Shown here piece after piece: positions 16,165 through 25,900 of a DNA stretch of 64,000 bases. The translations under genes and the position numbers were made by a program. The DNA is from JAOUEA01 sp963762075 (GTDB lineage: Bacteria > Actinomycetota > UBA4738 > HRBIN12): contig CAVXJC010000006.1 of NCBI GenBank assembly GCA_963762075.1, positions 372,001-436,000 on the forward strand, written 5' to 3'. A model generated the notes under the pieces. The model was not told where the DNA came from. It did not search any database and saw nothing but the letters and a program-made list of their open reading frames with translations. Numbering within the stretch: position 1 is the first letter of the stretch; every line of letters begins with the position of its first letter.

Positions 16165-17134
16165 TGCGAGCCACAGCTCCGCGACGCTTCTGCTCATACA
16201 TCGCTGCGTCGGCGCGTGACATCAGGCTCTCGACGTCACGAGCCTCATGCGGGAACAGGCTCGAGCCGACGCTGATCGTGGTCACCACCATGTGACCTCG
16301 CAGCGAGATCGGCTCCCCAACGGCGCTTTCGACGCGAGAGGCAACCGCCTGCACCACTCCCTGGGCAGAGCTGCCCCGGTCATCGGGAAGGTCGGCGAGC
16401 AGCACGAGGAACTCGTCCCCGCCGAGGCGCGCGACGAGGTCGGTGTCGCGGGTCGCGACCCGGAGCCGGTCGGAAACGACGCACAGGAGCTCGTCGCCGG
16501 CCGCGTGGCCCAACGAATCGTTCACCTCCTTGAACCCGTCGAGATCCATGAACAGCACCGCCACCGACCGATCGTGGCGTCGAGCGCGCGCCACCGCGAG
16601 ATCGAGATGATCCTCGAACATGGCGCGGTTGGGGAGACCGGTCAGCGTGTCGTGATAGGCCATGTGCTGCATCGCCAGCTCGGCCTCCTTCTGCGCCGTG
16701 ATGTCGAACATCACGCCCTGCACGAACATCACATGCCCGTCCTCGTCACGCACGACCTGTGCCCGGTTGTGGATCCAGACGACCCGTCCGTCGGCGTGCA
16801 GATACCGATAGTCGCCACTCTCGGGTTGTCCCGTTTCCATGAACGACAGATAGTCGGCAGCGACGCGGTCACGATCGTCGGCGTGGACCATCGAGTCCCA
16901 GTCGCCGGCGCGAGCGACGTACTCGGCCGGTGAGATCCCCAGCAGCTCGCGGATGCGGGGGCTCACGTAATAGATCGGCCCGCCAACGCCGGGAGAGTCG
17001 ATGTAGATCGCCGCGGGAAGCTGTTCCAGCAGGTTGGTGTACTTCGCCTCCGCCTCGAACAGCTTGCGCTCGGCGTCGGCGAGGCGGGCCTGCAGGCGTG
17101 CGACATCTCGAGCATCCACCACGACGTCCTCCAT
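16154..17134 (-). CDS. PAS-GGDEF diguanylate cyclase
   Basis: 326 residues, soluble. An N-terminal coiled coil (about 8-35) leads to a PAS_3 domain (about 35-150; RELLGISPAEYV, MVHADDRDRV, HADGRVVWIHNRA). The GGDEF domain follows (about 160-320): DTLTGLPNR, VLFMDLDGFKEVNDSLGH, then RLGGDEF with GGDEF at 238-242. An RDTD sequence at 229-232 is the RxxD inhibitory site five residues ahead, so product inhibition by c-di-GMP is expected. The PAS domain resembles that of the kinase at 11961. No EAL domain is present. Confidence 0.94.
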   Translation of the reverse strand: MEDVVVDARDVARLQARLADAERKLFEAEAKYTNLLEQLPAAIYIDSPGVGGPIYYVSPRIRELLGISPAEYVARAGDWDSMVHADDRDRVAADYLSFMETGQPESGDYRYLHADGRVVWIHNRAQVVRDEDGHVMFVQGVMFDITAQKEAELAMQHMAYHDTLTGLPNRAMFEDHLDLAVARARRHDRSVAVLFMDLDGFKEVNDSLGHAAGDELLCVVSDRLRVATRDTDLVARLGGDEFLVLLADLPDDRGSSAQGVVQAVASRVESAVGEPISLRGHMVVTTISVGSSLFPHEARDVESLMSRADAAMYEQKRRGAVARITS

Positions 17135-17180
17135 TCGGGGGATATCGGCGCCGACGCAAGTGACTGAAGTCTCGAGAACC

Positions 17181-17213
17181 TCGAAGGGCCGACCCCGCGG
17201 GCCGGCCCTTCGA
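17181..17213 (-). terminator. Strong hairpin after the sigma factor gene
   Basis: A perfect 11-base inverted repeat, TCGAAGGGCCG with CGGCCCTTCGA, encloses an 11-base loop 27 bases past the sigma factor stop. No T run follows, which is usual for high-G+C genomes. Confidence 0.6.
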
Positions 17214-17239
17214 TGGCGCGATGCTGCGAAGCGTTCGGC

Positions 17240-18172
17240 TTACCCGAGCGCCACCGTGTTGATGAGGTTCGAGTCGCGCAGCTTGCGCAGCGCCTCTCGC
17301 TCGATCAGACGGACCCGCTCACCGGAGAGACCGAGTACCTTGCCGGTCTCGCGCAAGCTGAGCGGCTGGCCGTTCTCGAGCCCGTACCGGAGCGCCACCA
17401 CATGACGCTCACGCTCGTCGAGCACTCGATCGACGGCACCACCGATCTCTTCGCGGAGCAAGGCGTCCTCGACCTCGTTGAACGCGGCGTCGGAGTCGAC
17501 TTCCTCGATCAGGTCGCCGAGCTCGGTGTCTTCGCCCACGGGCGATTGCAGCGACAGCGGCTCGCGCCGGCCCATCTCGGTGAGGTCGTCGATCTCCTCG
17601 ATCGTGGTGTCGAGCGCCTTGGCGAGCTCCTCGCGCGAAGGCTCGCGGCCCATCGACTGTGCGAACTGGAACCGGGTGCGGTTCAGCTTGCGCAGACGGT
17701 CGTGGATGTGCACCGGCAGGCGGATCGAGCGCGAGCGATCGGCGATCGCGCGCGTGATGCCCTGGCGGATCCACCACGTGGCGTAGGTCGAGAACTTGAA
17801 GCCGCGGCGCCAGTCGAACAGCTCGACGGCGCGCATCAGACCGATGTTCCCCTCCTGGATCAGGTCGAGGAGCGGGAGGCCCTGGCCCTGGTACTTGCGG
17901 GCCACCGACACCACCAACCGGAGGTTCGCCATGATGAATCGCTGACGCGCGGCCTCGGCCGTTCGGACGTCACGGCGGGCCCTGGCGATGGACTTCTCGG
18001 ATCGAAGACGCCCGGCACGCAGGCGATCCTCTGCCTCTTTGCCCGCCTCGATGGTCATGGCGAGCTCGACCTCCTCTTCCTTCGTCAGCAGCGGCTCGCG
18101 GGCCGCAGCCTCCAGGTAGAGGCGCAGGTCGTCGGCGTCATCGGTCCCCAAGGGACGCGCTGGCTCCGGCAC
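17240..18172 (-). CDS. RNA polymerase sigma factor of the RpoD/SigA group
   Basis: 310 residues with regions 1.2 to 4.2 but no long region 1.1. Region 1.2: DLRLYLEAAAREPLLTKEEEVELA. Region 2: FIMANLRLVVSVARKYQGQGL, LDLIQEGNIGLMRAVELFDW, FSTYATWWIRQGITRAIADRSR. Region 4.2: LSLRETGKVLGLSGERVRLIE. The short N-terminus and changed region 4 suggest a group 2 (SigB/HrdB-like secondary) or compact primary factor. Only a whole-genome comparison could say which. GTG 18172 has GAGGAG about 9 bases upstream. Confidence 0.93.
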   Translation of the reverse strand: MPEPARPLGTDDADDLRLYLEAAAREPLLTKEEEVELAMTIEAGKEAEDRLRAGRLRSEKSIARARRDVRTAEAARQRFIMANLRLVVSVARKYQGQGLPLLDLIQEGNIGLMRAVELFDWRRGFKFSTYATWWIRQGITRAIADRSRSIRLPVHIHDRLRKLNRTRFQFAQSMGREPSREELAKALDTTIEEIDDLTEMGRREPLSLQSPVGEDTELGDLIEEVDSDAAFNEVEDALLREEIGGAVDRVLDERERHVVALRYGLENGQPLSLRETGKVLGLSGERVRLIEREALRKLRDSNLINTVALG

Positions 18173-18500
18173 TTCGTATCACACTCCTCCTCGAGGCCAT
18201 TCGGTCACAAGGTGCGACGTCATCGGTCCTCGGGAACTCGGGTTCGGTGGTGCGGGCGATGCGGGCTGCGGGGGAGTCAAGACACACGAGAAGAAACGCC
18301 TTGGCAGCCGCCTCTCCATATGGTAAGGGGTCCGCACCACGTTTGTAAAGCTGGGCGAATGTGACGGTCCGATGAAGGTCGCGATCGCGGATCACGAACT
18401 CGGTCAGCCTCGCCATCTCAGGGCACGTCCTCCCGTCCCGACTCAGGCTCTATTCCAACGATGTGAGCGCCGTAAACCTTCCCCCGGTCGTTAGCCTGGG
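18173..18500. other. 328-base intergenic region upstream of sigma factor and alpha/beta hydrolase
   Basis: Divergent gap. It holds the sigma factor promoter (18320-18349, minus strand) with a leader of roughly 140 bases. A TAGCCT -10-like box at 18492-18497 lies just before the hydrolase start. An open frame of 92 codons on the minus strand crosses it but shows no family features. Confidence 0.4.
18320..18349 (-). promoter_or_regulatory. Putative promoter of the sigma factor gene
   Basis: On the minus strand TTTACA (18344-18349) and TACCAT (18320-18325) are separated by 18 bases, fitting a housekeeping -35/-10 pair. The stretch is locally A+T-richer than its surroundings. The expected leader is about 140 nt. 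Confidence 0.5.
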
Positions 18501-19394
18501 ATGGTGACCCCCGAGCTACCGGAGATGCGGACGGCAGATGTCGACGGGCCGGTCGCCTATCGAGAGTGGCCCGGCCCGATGGAGACGACGTTCGTGCTGG
18601 TGCACGGGCTCGGGGGCTCGCACCTGAACTGGGTCCAGGTGGCGCCCGGGCTCTCCGGCCTCGGGCGGGTGCTCGCCGTCGACCTTCCCGGCTTCGGCTA
18701 CTCGCCCAGGAACGGGCGGGGGTCGGGACTGATGGAACACCGCCGGATGATCGCACGCTTCATCGCGGAGCACTCGAGCGGATCTGTCGTGCTCGCCGGC
18801 AACTCGATGGGCTGCGTGCTGGGCATGATCCAGGCGGCCGTCGAGCCCGATTCGGTCACCGGGCTGGTGCTCACCGGGTCACCGTTCCCATCGGTGCGAG
18901 GCGTGTGGCCGCATCCTGCAGTGATCGCCGGGTTCGCGGCCTACGACGCACCCTGGGTCGGCCCCGTGATGGTCGAGTCACGGTTCCGCCGGCTCGACGC
19001 CGAGCGGGCGGTGCGGCTAGGGCTTCGGTTCCTGGTCGCCGAGGGGTCGAGCATCCCCGAGGAGATCGTGCGGCTCACGTCCGATCAAGTACGGGAACGC
19101 TCGCGAGACCCCGACGCGCCGGCTGCGTTCCTCGACGCTTGGCGTTCGATGAGACGGCTCGGCAAACGACCCCACGTCGTACAGCGGGCGATGGGAGGCG
19201 TGCGGTGCCCCGTCTTCGTGGTGCACGGACGACGCGACAGGCTCGTGCCGGCTGCCTACGCCGAGGAGGCCTTGCGCCGATACCCCACATGGCGTGGACG
19301 GATCTTCACCGACCTGGGTCATATCCCGCAGATGGAAGCTCCGGGGCGATGGCTCGCCGAGGTGGCCGATTGGCACGCCGAGGTGCTCGATTGA
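18501..19394 (+). CDS. Alpha/beta hydrolase
   Basis: 297 residues. Oxyanion segment VLVHGLGGSHLNW, acid-preceding DLPGFGYS, nucleophile elbow AGNSMGCVLG with Ser102, PVFVVHGRRDRLVP supplying the Asp, and the catalytic His in DLGHIPQMEAP. The family includes esterases, lipases and dienelactone hydrolases; the substrate is unknown. ATG 18501 or GTG 18504 could be the start. It converges on a WS/DGAT acyltransferase, a plausible but unproven lipid context. Confidence 0.92.
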   Translation: MVTPELPEMRTADVDGPVAYREWPGPMETTFVLVHGLGGSHLNWVQVAPGLSGLGRVLAVDLPGFGYSPRNGRGSGLMEHRRMIARFIAEHSSGSVVLAGNSMGCVLGMIQAAVEPDSVTGLVLTGSPFPSVRGVWPHPAVIAGFAAYDAPWVGPVMVESRFRRLDAERAVRLGLRFLVAEGSSIPEEIVRLTSDQVRERSRDPDAPAAFLDAWRSMRRLGKRPHVVQRAMGGVRCPVFVVHGRRDRLVPAAYAEEALRRYPTWRGRIFTDLGHIPQMEAPGRWLAEVADWHAEVLD

Positions 19395-19408
19395 CGTCCT
19401 CGGCGCAC

Positions 19409-20812
19409 TCAGCGGATCCTCTTCGGAGACGACGCCGCGGCGGCCTTCTCCAGCTCGTCCACCGAGGTTTCGATGCCGCGAGCGAGCACCTCCACGTCAG
19501 GGACCGAGTCCCAATCCGCGGTGAGACCGAACGCCATCGAACCTGCGAGGCTCGTGCAGGCGATCGAGAGACCGCTCCGCTCACCGAGCGGCATGGACGG
19601 GTAGTTCGCGACGAGCGGTGCGCCTGCCAGGTACAAGGGAACCTGGGGCGCCGGCACGTTCGACACGACGAGGTTGAACCAACGCCCACGGCTCGTGAGC
19701 CGGGCAGCCATCGAGTGCAGCGCCGGGGGCGCATAGGCACCGAGACCGATGATCGTGTCGGCGCCCACGGCCATCGATGATTCCTTGAGCTGCGCGGTCA
19801 CCCGGCGTACCCGCTGCAATCGTGTTCGCGCGTGCAGAGGTCCGACAGGCACGTCGACGAACGCCGGCGCGACCCGATTGCCGACATCCCCTTGCTCGGC
19901 GCTCGAACGCACCGATACGGGAACCATCGCCCTGAGGGTCCGCCCCTTGGTGTCCTCGCCTCTGTGTTCGAGCAGGTCGTGGAGACCACCGGCGACCGCG
20001 GCGAGCACGACGTCGTTCACCGTGCCGCCGAGGATCCGCTTGATCTCACGGATGCGAGCGAACGAGGCCTCCGCCATCGCGAACCGGCGAGCGGGTCCGA
20101 CCTGGGTATCGAAAGGCCCGGCGGGGGGCGCCCCCATGTCGACGACGTCGCGCACCCCCGCGAAGGTTTCGGCGAGCGCGTGGAACGTTCGAACCGGCGC
20201 TCCGATTGCATGACCGATCGCCTCGATCGGATGAAGCACGAGATCCTCGGCGGCATCGCGCAACAACTCGTCGCGGGTGGGTGGGGGCTCGGCCTTCCAC
20301 GGAGTCGTCGGCGGTGTGCCGATCTCGGCGTCGGCCGTGAGGTCGAACAAGGCCGAGGCGATCGTCAGACCCGAGATCCCATCGGCGAGCGCATGGTGCA
20401 ACTTCAACAGCACAGCGGTTCGGCGCTCGGCGAGACCCTCGAAGACATAGAGCTCCCACAACGGCTTGGTGGGATCGAGCGGGCGCGAGAGCACACGTCC
20501 GACCGCTCGCTCGAGCTGGAACCGTCCCCCCGGCGACGGGATCGCCGCCCGCCGCAGATGAAAGTCGAGATCGAACCGGTCGTCATCGACCCAGAGCGGA
20601 CGCGCCAGCCCGAGGGGCAGCTGCAACACACGCTTGCGCAACCGAGGGGACAGGTGCAGTCGGGCTTCCACGACCCGCTGCACATCGTCGTAGGTGAGCG
20701 GACCGTCGTCGCGGGCGTCGAACACCGAGACGCCTGCGACGTGCATATGCACTGCCGGCGTCTCCAGGTAGAGGAAGCTCGCGTCGAGGCTCGTCAGGCG
20801 TTCTCGAGCCAT
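19409..20812 (-). CDS. WS/DGAT family O-acyltransferase (wax ester/triacylglycerol synthase)
   Basis: 467 residues. The catalytic HHxxxDG motif is HHALADG at residues 139-145. The family opening MARERLTSLDASFLYLETP, the DPTKPLWELYVFEGL segment, GGTVNDVVLAAVAGGLHDLL and the C-terminal RGRWFNLVVSNVPAPQVPLYLAGAPL (DUF1298 part) are all present, so it looks complete. The enzyme esterifies acyl-CoA to diacylglycerol or alcohols at the membrane. Its ATG overlaps the stop of the AlaX gene by one base (TGATG), so the two are co-translated. Confidence 0.94.
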   Translation of the reverse strand: MARERLTSLDASFLYLETPAVHMHVAGVSVFDARDDGPLTYDDVQRVVEARLHLSPRLRKRVLQLPLGLARPLWVDDDRFDLDFHLRRAAIPSPGGRFQLERAVGRVLSRPLDPTKPLWELYVFEGLAERRTAVLLKLHHALADGISGLTIASALFDLTADAEIGTPPTTPWKAEPPPTRDELLRDAAEDLVLHPIEAIGHAIGAPVRTFHALAETFAGVRDVVDMGAPPAGPFDTQVGPARRFAMAEASFARIREIKRILGGTVNDVVLAAVAGGLHDLLEHRGEDTKGRTLRAMVPVSVRSSAEQGDVGNRVAPAFVDVPVGPLHARTRLQRVRRVTAQLKESSMAVGADTIIGLGAYAPPALHSMAARLTSRGRWFNLVVSNVPAPQVPLYLAGAPLVANYPSMPLGERSGLSIACTSLAGSMAFGLTADWDSVPDVEVLARGIETSVDELEKAAAASSPKRIR

Positions 20813-21540
20813 CAGGGATCCTCGAGCTGGATGCGGATGCGCTTGTTGGCCTTGCCCTTCGATTCCGTCTTGACCACTCGCACGCGGCCGACCTCCGCGC
20901 TCGAGGCGACGTGCGTCCCTCCGTCGGCCTGCTTGTCGATGCCGGTGATGTCGATCACGCGGATCGGGTCGACCGAGTCGGGGATCAACGAGACCTTGGT
21001 GCGGATCAGATCCGGATCGGCGAGGGCTTCGGTTCGCGGCAGGTGTTGCACGTGGACCGCCACGTCGTCGGCGAGGCGAAGGTTCAGGCGCTCTTCGACC
21101 TCTCGACCGAACTCCTGGCTGATGCCGTCGAGCTCGAAGTCCATTCGGGCGATGCCGCCGGAATCCATGTTCCCGCCGGTGACTTTGGCGCCGAAGTCGG
21201 AGAAGACCACGCCGGAGAGCGCGTGCAGGGCGGTGTGCGTTCGCATGTGCTGGTAGCGGCGATCCCAGTCGAGCTCTGCTCTCACGTTGGTGCCGGTCGG
21301 GGGCGACGACTCCGCGGGGTCGACCGCGTGCACGATCTCTCCGTCGTCGCGCGCCTTGATGGTGTCGATCACGCGGCACTCGCCGCCGTCCCATCGTAGG
21401 AAGCCCGAGTCGCCGGGCTGGCCCCCTCCTCGCGGGTAGAACACCGTTCGGTCGAGCACCACGCCGTCCTCGCGTGCCTCGACCACCACCGCGTCACAGC
21501 TCCGGAGATACGAGTCGCGCGAGAAGAGATCGTCGGTCAT
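20812..21540 (-). CDS. Alanyl-tRNA editing protein (AlaX family)
   Basis: 242 residues. An OB-like N-terminal part (VVLDRTVFYPRGGGQPGDSGFL) precedes the editing domain with the zinc motif HMRTHTALHAL (HxxxH) and DGGTHVASSAEVG. In many relatives the second element is CGGTH; here Asp takes the Cys place. The protein hydrolyses Ser- or Gly-mischarged tRNA-Ala in trans. Translation start ATG 21540 is supported by a TACCGT box 7 nt upstream. It is the first gene of an operon with the WS/DGAT acyltransferase. Confidence 0.9.
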   Translation of the reverse strand: MTDDLFSRDSYLRSCDAVVVEAREDGVVLDRTVFYPRGGGQPGDSGFLRWDGGECRVIDTIKARDDGEIVHAVDPAESSPPTGTNVRAELDWDRRYQHMRTHTALHALSGVVFSDFGAKVTGGNMDSGGIARMDFELDGISQEFGREVEERLNLRLADDVAVHVQHLPRTEALADPDLIRTKVSLIPDSVDPIRVIDITGIDKQADGGTHVASSAEVGRVRVVKTESKGKANKRIRIQLEDP

Positions 21541-21547
21541 GCCTCGC

Positions 21548-21553
21548 ACGGTA
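21548..21553 (-). promoter_or_regulatory. Leaderless-type -10 box for alaX
   Basis: TACCGT on the minus strand is exactly 7 nt before ATG 21540. No ribosome site is seen. Confidence 0.5.
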
Positions 21554-21580
21554 GCGCAGTGCGGCGGCTCCCGTGGCCTG

Positions 21581-22510
21581 CTACACGTTCGGCTCGGCGG
21601 TACGGGTGGTGCGCACGACCGACGCGATCACGGCACCAACCAGGATCAGCACACCACCTGCCACCACGGCCGCCGTGACCGGCTCATCGAGGAAGACCGC
21701 CGCGAGCACCGCGACCGTGAGTGGCTCCATCACCCCGATGATGGCGTTGCGCACTGCGCCGACGCGTTGTAGCCCGGCGAGCATCGAGGCGAACGCAGCC
21801 GCGGAGATGAACACGATGGCCACGAGGCGTCCAGGTGTCGCGCCGGCAGGAACGACGAGCGAACCGGCGACGATAGCGAACACCACGTTCGAGATGGCGG
21901 CTCCGGCGCCGAGCCAGCCGGCGGCCGTGACGGCGTCGGTGCGGCGCACGTGCCGATCGGTGCCGACGAGGTACGCCGTGTAGGCGAGCGACGTCGCGAG
22001 CGCGAGCACGATGCCGATCGGCTCCACCTCGGCCTCGCCGCCGCCGCCGAGCACGACGACGGCGCTCCCGGCGATCGCCAGCGTGAGAGCCACGAACAGC
22101 GGAGGCGACGGCGCCCGCCGATCGAGCCCGATCGTGACGAGCATCACCCACACGGGGTACGTGTAGAAGAGCAAGGTGACCGCGGCGGCGGAGCCGTGAT
22201 TCAAGGCCGAGAAGTAGAGGGCGGCCTCGGTGCCGTAGCCGAGCGTTCCCGCCAGCGCGAGCGCGAGGCGTTCTCCCTGTGCAGGAAGTCCGGGCCGGCC
22301 CAGAGCGATCGCGAGCGCGAGCAGCAGCACCGATTGACCACCGAATCGGATCGCGAGCGTGATGAAGGGCGGCCCGCCCGCCTGCAGCTTGGAACCGAGG
22401 ATCACCACACAGGCGAACAACGTCGCCATGGCGACCGACAACGCCGAGCCCGCGATCTCCCCCCGCCTGTCGGTTGCCCGCCGGGTCGCCACGACCTCAG
22501 CCTCTGCCAT
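21581..22510 (-). CDS. EamA/DMT-superfamily transporter
   Basis: 309 residues with ten hydrophobic segments forming the two EamA repeats. Characteristic pieces are LFACVVILGSKLQAGGPPFITLAIRFGG (repeat 1), AALYFSALNHGSAAAVTLLFYTYPVWV and GAVRNAIIGVMEPLTVAVLAAVFLDEPVT (the end-of-repeat EP motif). The family exports metabolites and amino acids; the substrate is unknown. A TACCCT box lies 22 bases upstream on the same strand. Confidence 0.92.
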   Translation of the reverse strand: MAEAEVVATRRATDRRGEIAGSALSVAMATLFACVVILGSKLQAGGPPFITLAIRFGGQSVLLLALAIALGRPGLPAQGERLALALAGTLGYGTEAALYFSALNHGSAAAVTLLFYTYPVWVMLVTIGLDRRAPSPPLFVALTLAIAGSAVVVLGGGGEAEVEPIGIVLALATSLAYTAYLVGTDRHVRRTDAVTAAGWLGAGAAISNVVFAIVAGSLVVPAGATPGRLVAIVFISAAAFASMLAGLQRVGAVRNAIIGVMEPLTVAVLAAVFLDEPVTAAVVAGGVLILVGAVIASVVRTTRTAEPNV

Positions 22511-22552
22511 CTACCCGATCCATCGAGCCCGAGGGTACGATGTTCACCAACG

Positions 22553-22879
22553 ATGCCTGACGATGCAACCGGGCCACCAAGCCCGACGGACGACACGAAG
22601 ATCGAGATCGTGCGCAGCGACGTGGAGAACCTGCTCTCCCGGTTCCACGTACGGCTGATCGAAGGCGTCGACTCGGTCGCCGAGTACGACGTGACCGTGT
22701 CTCGTGTCGACTGGGAACGATTCGGCGCCGGCTTCCGCACGCCGGAGGCTCTGGTCGAAGCCACGATGCTGTTCCTGCTCGAACGCGAACCCAAGGAACA
22801 GATCTTGGCGACGTTCGACCTCGGACAGATCCCACGCTACTTCCCGTCGTACGGACGCGACATCGGCCCGTCGTCGTAG
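22553..22879 (+). CDS. Small hypothetical protein
   Basis: 108 residues. After a Pro/Thr/Asp-rich start comes IEIVRSDVENLLSRFHVRLIEG, then VTVSRVDWERFGAGFRTPEALVEATMLFLLEREPKEQILATFDLGQIPRYFPSYG. A structured alpha/beta protein is likely. No domain recognised. A TACGAT box lies 11 bases before ATG 22553. It converges with the large fusion gene, and a short CGGCC/GGCCG hairpin sits in the gap at about 22881-22896. Confidence 0.7.
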   Translation: MPDDATGPPSPTDDTKIEIVRSDVENLLSRFHVRLIEGVDSVAEYDVTVSRVDWERFGAGFRTPEALVEATMLFLLEREPKEQILATFDLGQIPRYFPSYGRDIGPSS

Positions 22880-22906
22880 CGGCCCAAAGCGGCCGACGGC
22901 GTCGGG

Positions 22907-25900
22907 TCAGTGGCTTCGGGCCGATCCGGTCAGGTCGTCCTGGGGTGCGAGCTGATCGCGGATACGCCGCGCCCATGACGCGACCAAGGCCGTGAGCCCG
23001 AGGAACACCGCTCCCGACACCAACAAGATCGTGCGGGTCGTGACCTCGCTGCCCTCGGTCCAGATGAGGAACAGGATCAGCGCCGGAACGATGTAGCCGA
23101 GGTTGTAGGCGATGTCGAACAGTGCGAAAGCCCTTCCGCGGAAGTCGTCGGGCATCGACTGCTGCATGATCGTGTCGGCCGAGATCTTGCCCACGAAGAA
23201 CGAGAAGAACCCGATGAACAACATCACGGCGAACCCGGCGACAGAGACGAACAGGCCGCCCACGAGCGTGCCGACTCCGAGGAGCGCCATCGACATCAAG
23301 AGCAGACGAACCGGCGGCACGCGGTCCTTGTACTTCTGGGCCACGACCATGCCGAGCGCGCCCCCCACGAGCCCCCCGACGCCCGACAGGACCAGTGCGA
23401 TCGTGTCGGAATCACCGCCCGCAACCAGGTTCTTGGCGTACAGGCCGAACACGAAGAGCCCGAAGCCCCAGAACTGGTACCGGAGCATCTGGAACGAGGA
23501 GAGACCGAGCGCCGCCGGTGCACGGCTCGCGACTTCCTTCAGGCCGGCGACGACGTTGCGAACGACCTGTGAGGCTTCCTCGCCGAACGTGGTCTCGCGA
23601 GGCTGCGCCTCGGCATGTCGAAGCTGCTTGGCGACGAGGGCACCCACGACCAGCACGCCCGCCCCCACGATGACCGGCACGAACGGTGGCACGAACCCGG
23701 CGAGCCCTCCACCGAAGACGATGCCCACGATCTGTGCGAGCGCACCTCCAGCCTGTGACAAGCCGTTGCCCTGCAACAGATCCTTTCCCGAGAGCACGTC
23801 GGGCATGGCCGCCGACTTCACGGCGAGCGCCACGCGCACGCACGCCTGCACGGCCAGCAGGCCGACGATCAACGCGCCCGTGGCGAATGTCTTGCCCTCG
23901 GTCGTATCCGAGCCGAGCGGTACCAGCACGACTGCAGCGACCGCGACGACGACAACGGCAGTGACGATGTCTGCCCACCAGATCACGCGCCGGCGCGGGA
24001 ACCGGTCGATGAACACCCCGATGAAGGGCGAGATCAGGGTGTACGGCACGTAGAGCGCGAGCACGACCGTGAGCAGGTAGTCGGCCGACGGAAGGTTCTG
24101 CACATCGAACCCCTGCTGTCCGCCGAAGGCGAGCGACTTGGCGATCGCGCCCTGGACGACTCCTTGGCCGGCCTGCGCGAGGAACGTCACCCCCACGAGC
24201 ACCGAGAAGTCGCGGTTGCTGAAGGCCGTGAACATCGAGTTGAAGAAGGCGCCGAACGCTTCGAGCGGACGCCGCAACCACGCGTCGGCCAGCCTGAGCG
24301 ATGCGCCGACGCCGATCGCGAGGGCGACGACCACCCACCCCTTCGTCACGCTCAACGGTCCCCGCCAGACGGCGAGCACGGCGATGCCCGAGAGCAGCAC
24401 GATCACGATCGACATGCCGGGGATCAGCGCGATGCGATCGGCTGTCGTACGGATGCCGAGCCATCCGGCCGCGAGCCACCCCGGCACGACCAGCAACAGC
24501 GCGAGCAGCGCGACCACGAGCAGGTTGTGAGGAAGGTTCTCGAGCGCGCCGGGGTGGGACTCGAACTTCGCGGCCTCGGCGGCGGCGGCGGCCCGGGCCC
24601 GCTCGACGACCTCGGGCGGTGGCGACCAGAGCCCTTCGCCTTCGATGACGAAGACGTCGGGACCGACTTCCACACCTTGCGACGTGGCGTCGGCGAGCGC
24701 CTGCTCCTCGAGATCCGCCGGGCAAGCGTCGAGCCCGTTGCAGAGACCTCCGTAGTACTGGCCGATCAAGAACACGACCGGGTCGCCGGGGTATTCCTCG
24801 AACCGGGGCACGAAGTCGTCGGGCTTCTTGGCGTCGGGGTCGCAGAGCGTGTCGGCCCCCCCGAAGGACTCGCAGAAGTGCGAGGCGGCAGCATCGTCGT
24901 AACCCTCGCTTCCGCTCGTCGACGTGGTCGGCTCGCCCGCCAGGAAGTTGTCGAGCGTGCCGAGGTAGGTGACCGAGCGTTCGATCGCCTCTCCCGGCAA
25001 GCCGGTACGGAACACGTTCGTGTAGGTCTTCGCCCAGCCGTACGTCGTGTTCGTGCCAGTGGCCTCATCGTCGGTGTCGCCGTAGTTCACGACCAGCACG
25101 TTCGACCGGCCCTCGCCCGCGCTCGCGACCACTTCGTTCACGGCGGCGAGCGAGGTGCGCACCTGTTGGTTCGCCCACTGGTTGGACTCGCTCACCCAGC
25201 GATTCACCAGGCCGTCTCTCAGCACCCAGCCGAGCGAGGCGACCACGAGCAGCGCACAGACCGCGGCTGCCGTGAGCACAGGGCCGCGCCGGCCCCGCAG
25301 CAGCCAGCGGATCGCGACGGCCGCTCCGAGGCCGACCAACGCCATCGGAGCCGCAGATGCGTTCATGAATCGGTAATAGGGCAGGGTCGCCCCGGTGAAC
25401 ACCGAGGCCACGCCGGCGAACGCGACCAACCACCAGATCGAGACCTGGTCCTCGTTGCGGACCGGACGCGAGACCTGCCTCGACCACAAGATCGTGGACA
25501 CGATCGCGACAACGATGAAGGGCACGATGATGAGCGGCTGGAGCGAGGTCGTCCACTCGATGAGCCGCTGGGTGAAGAACTCGGCGGTGTACGGCGGCGG
25601 CAGGGCGGCCTCAGCCAGACTCGCGGGTTCGCCCCAGATGCCGGCCACCCACGACGCGAGGCCGGCGATCATGCCGAAGCCGACCGACATGAGCATCGGA
25701 CCGTCCGCCCGAAGCGCCGCTCCGAGCGAGAATCGGCTCGTCAAGAAATGGAATCCGAATACCGCCATCAACACGGCGCCGAAGATCACGCAGGTGGTGG
25801 GGTGGGTGAATGCCGCCGCGATGCCGATCAGGAACAGCGCCGTCCTCGCTCCCCACGACTCCCTCGCTTCGTGCACGAACGGGATCATCAAGGAGAGCAG

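Noticed and set aside
18138..18416. 92-codon minus-strand frame upstream of the sigma factor
   Set aside because: It overlaps the sigma start and its promoter and shows no family features or ribosome site.
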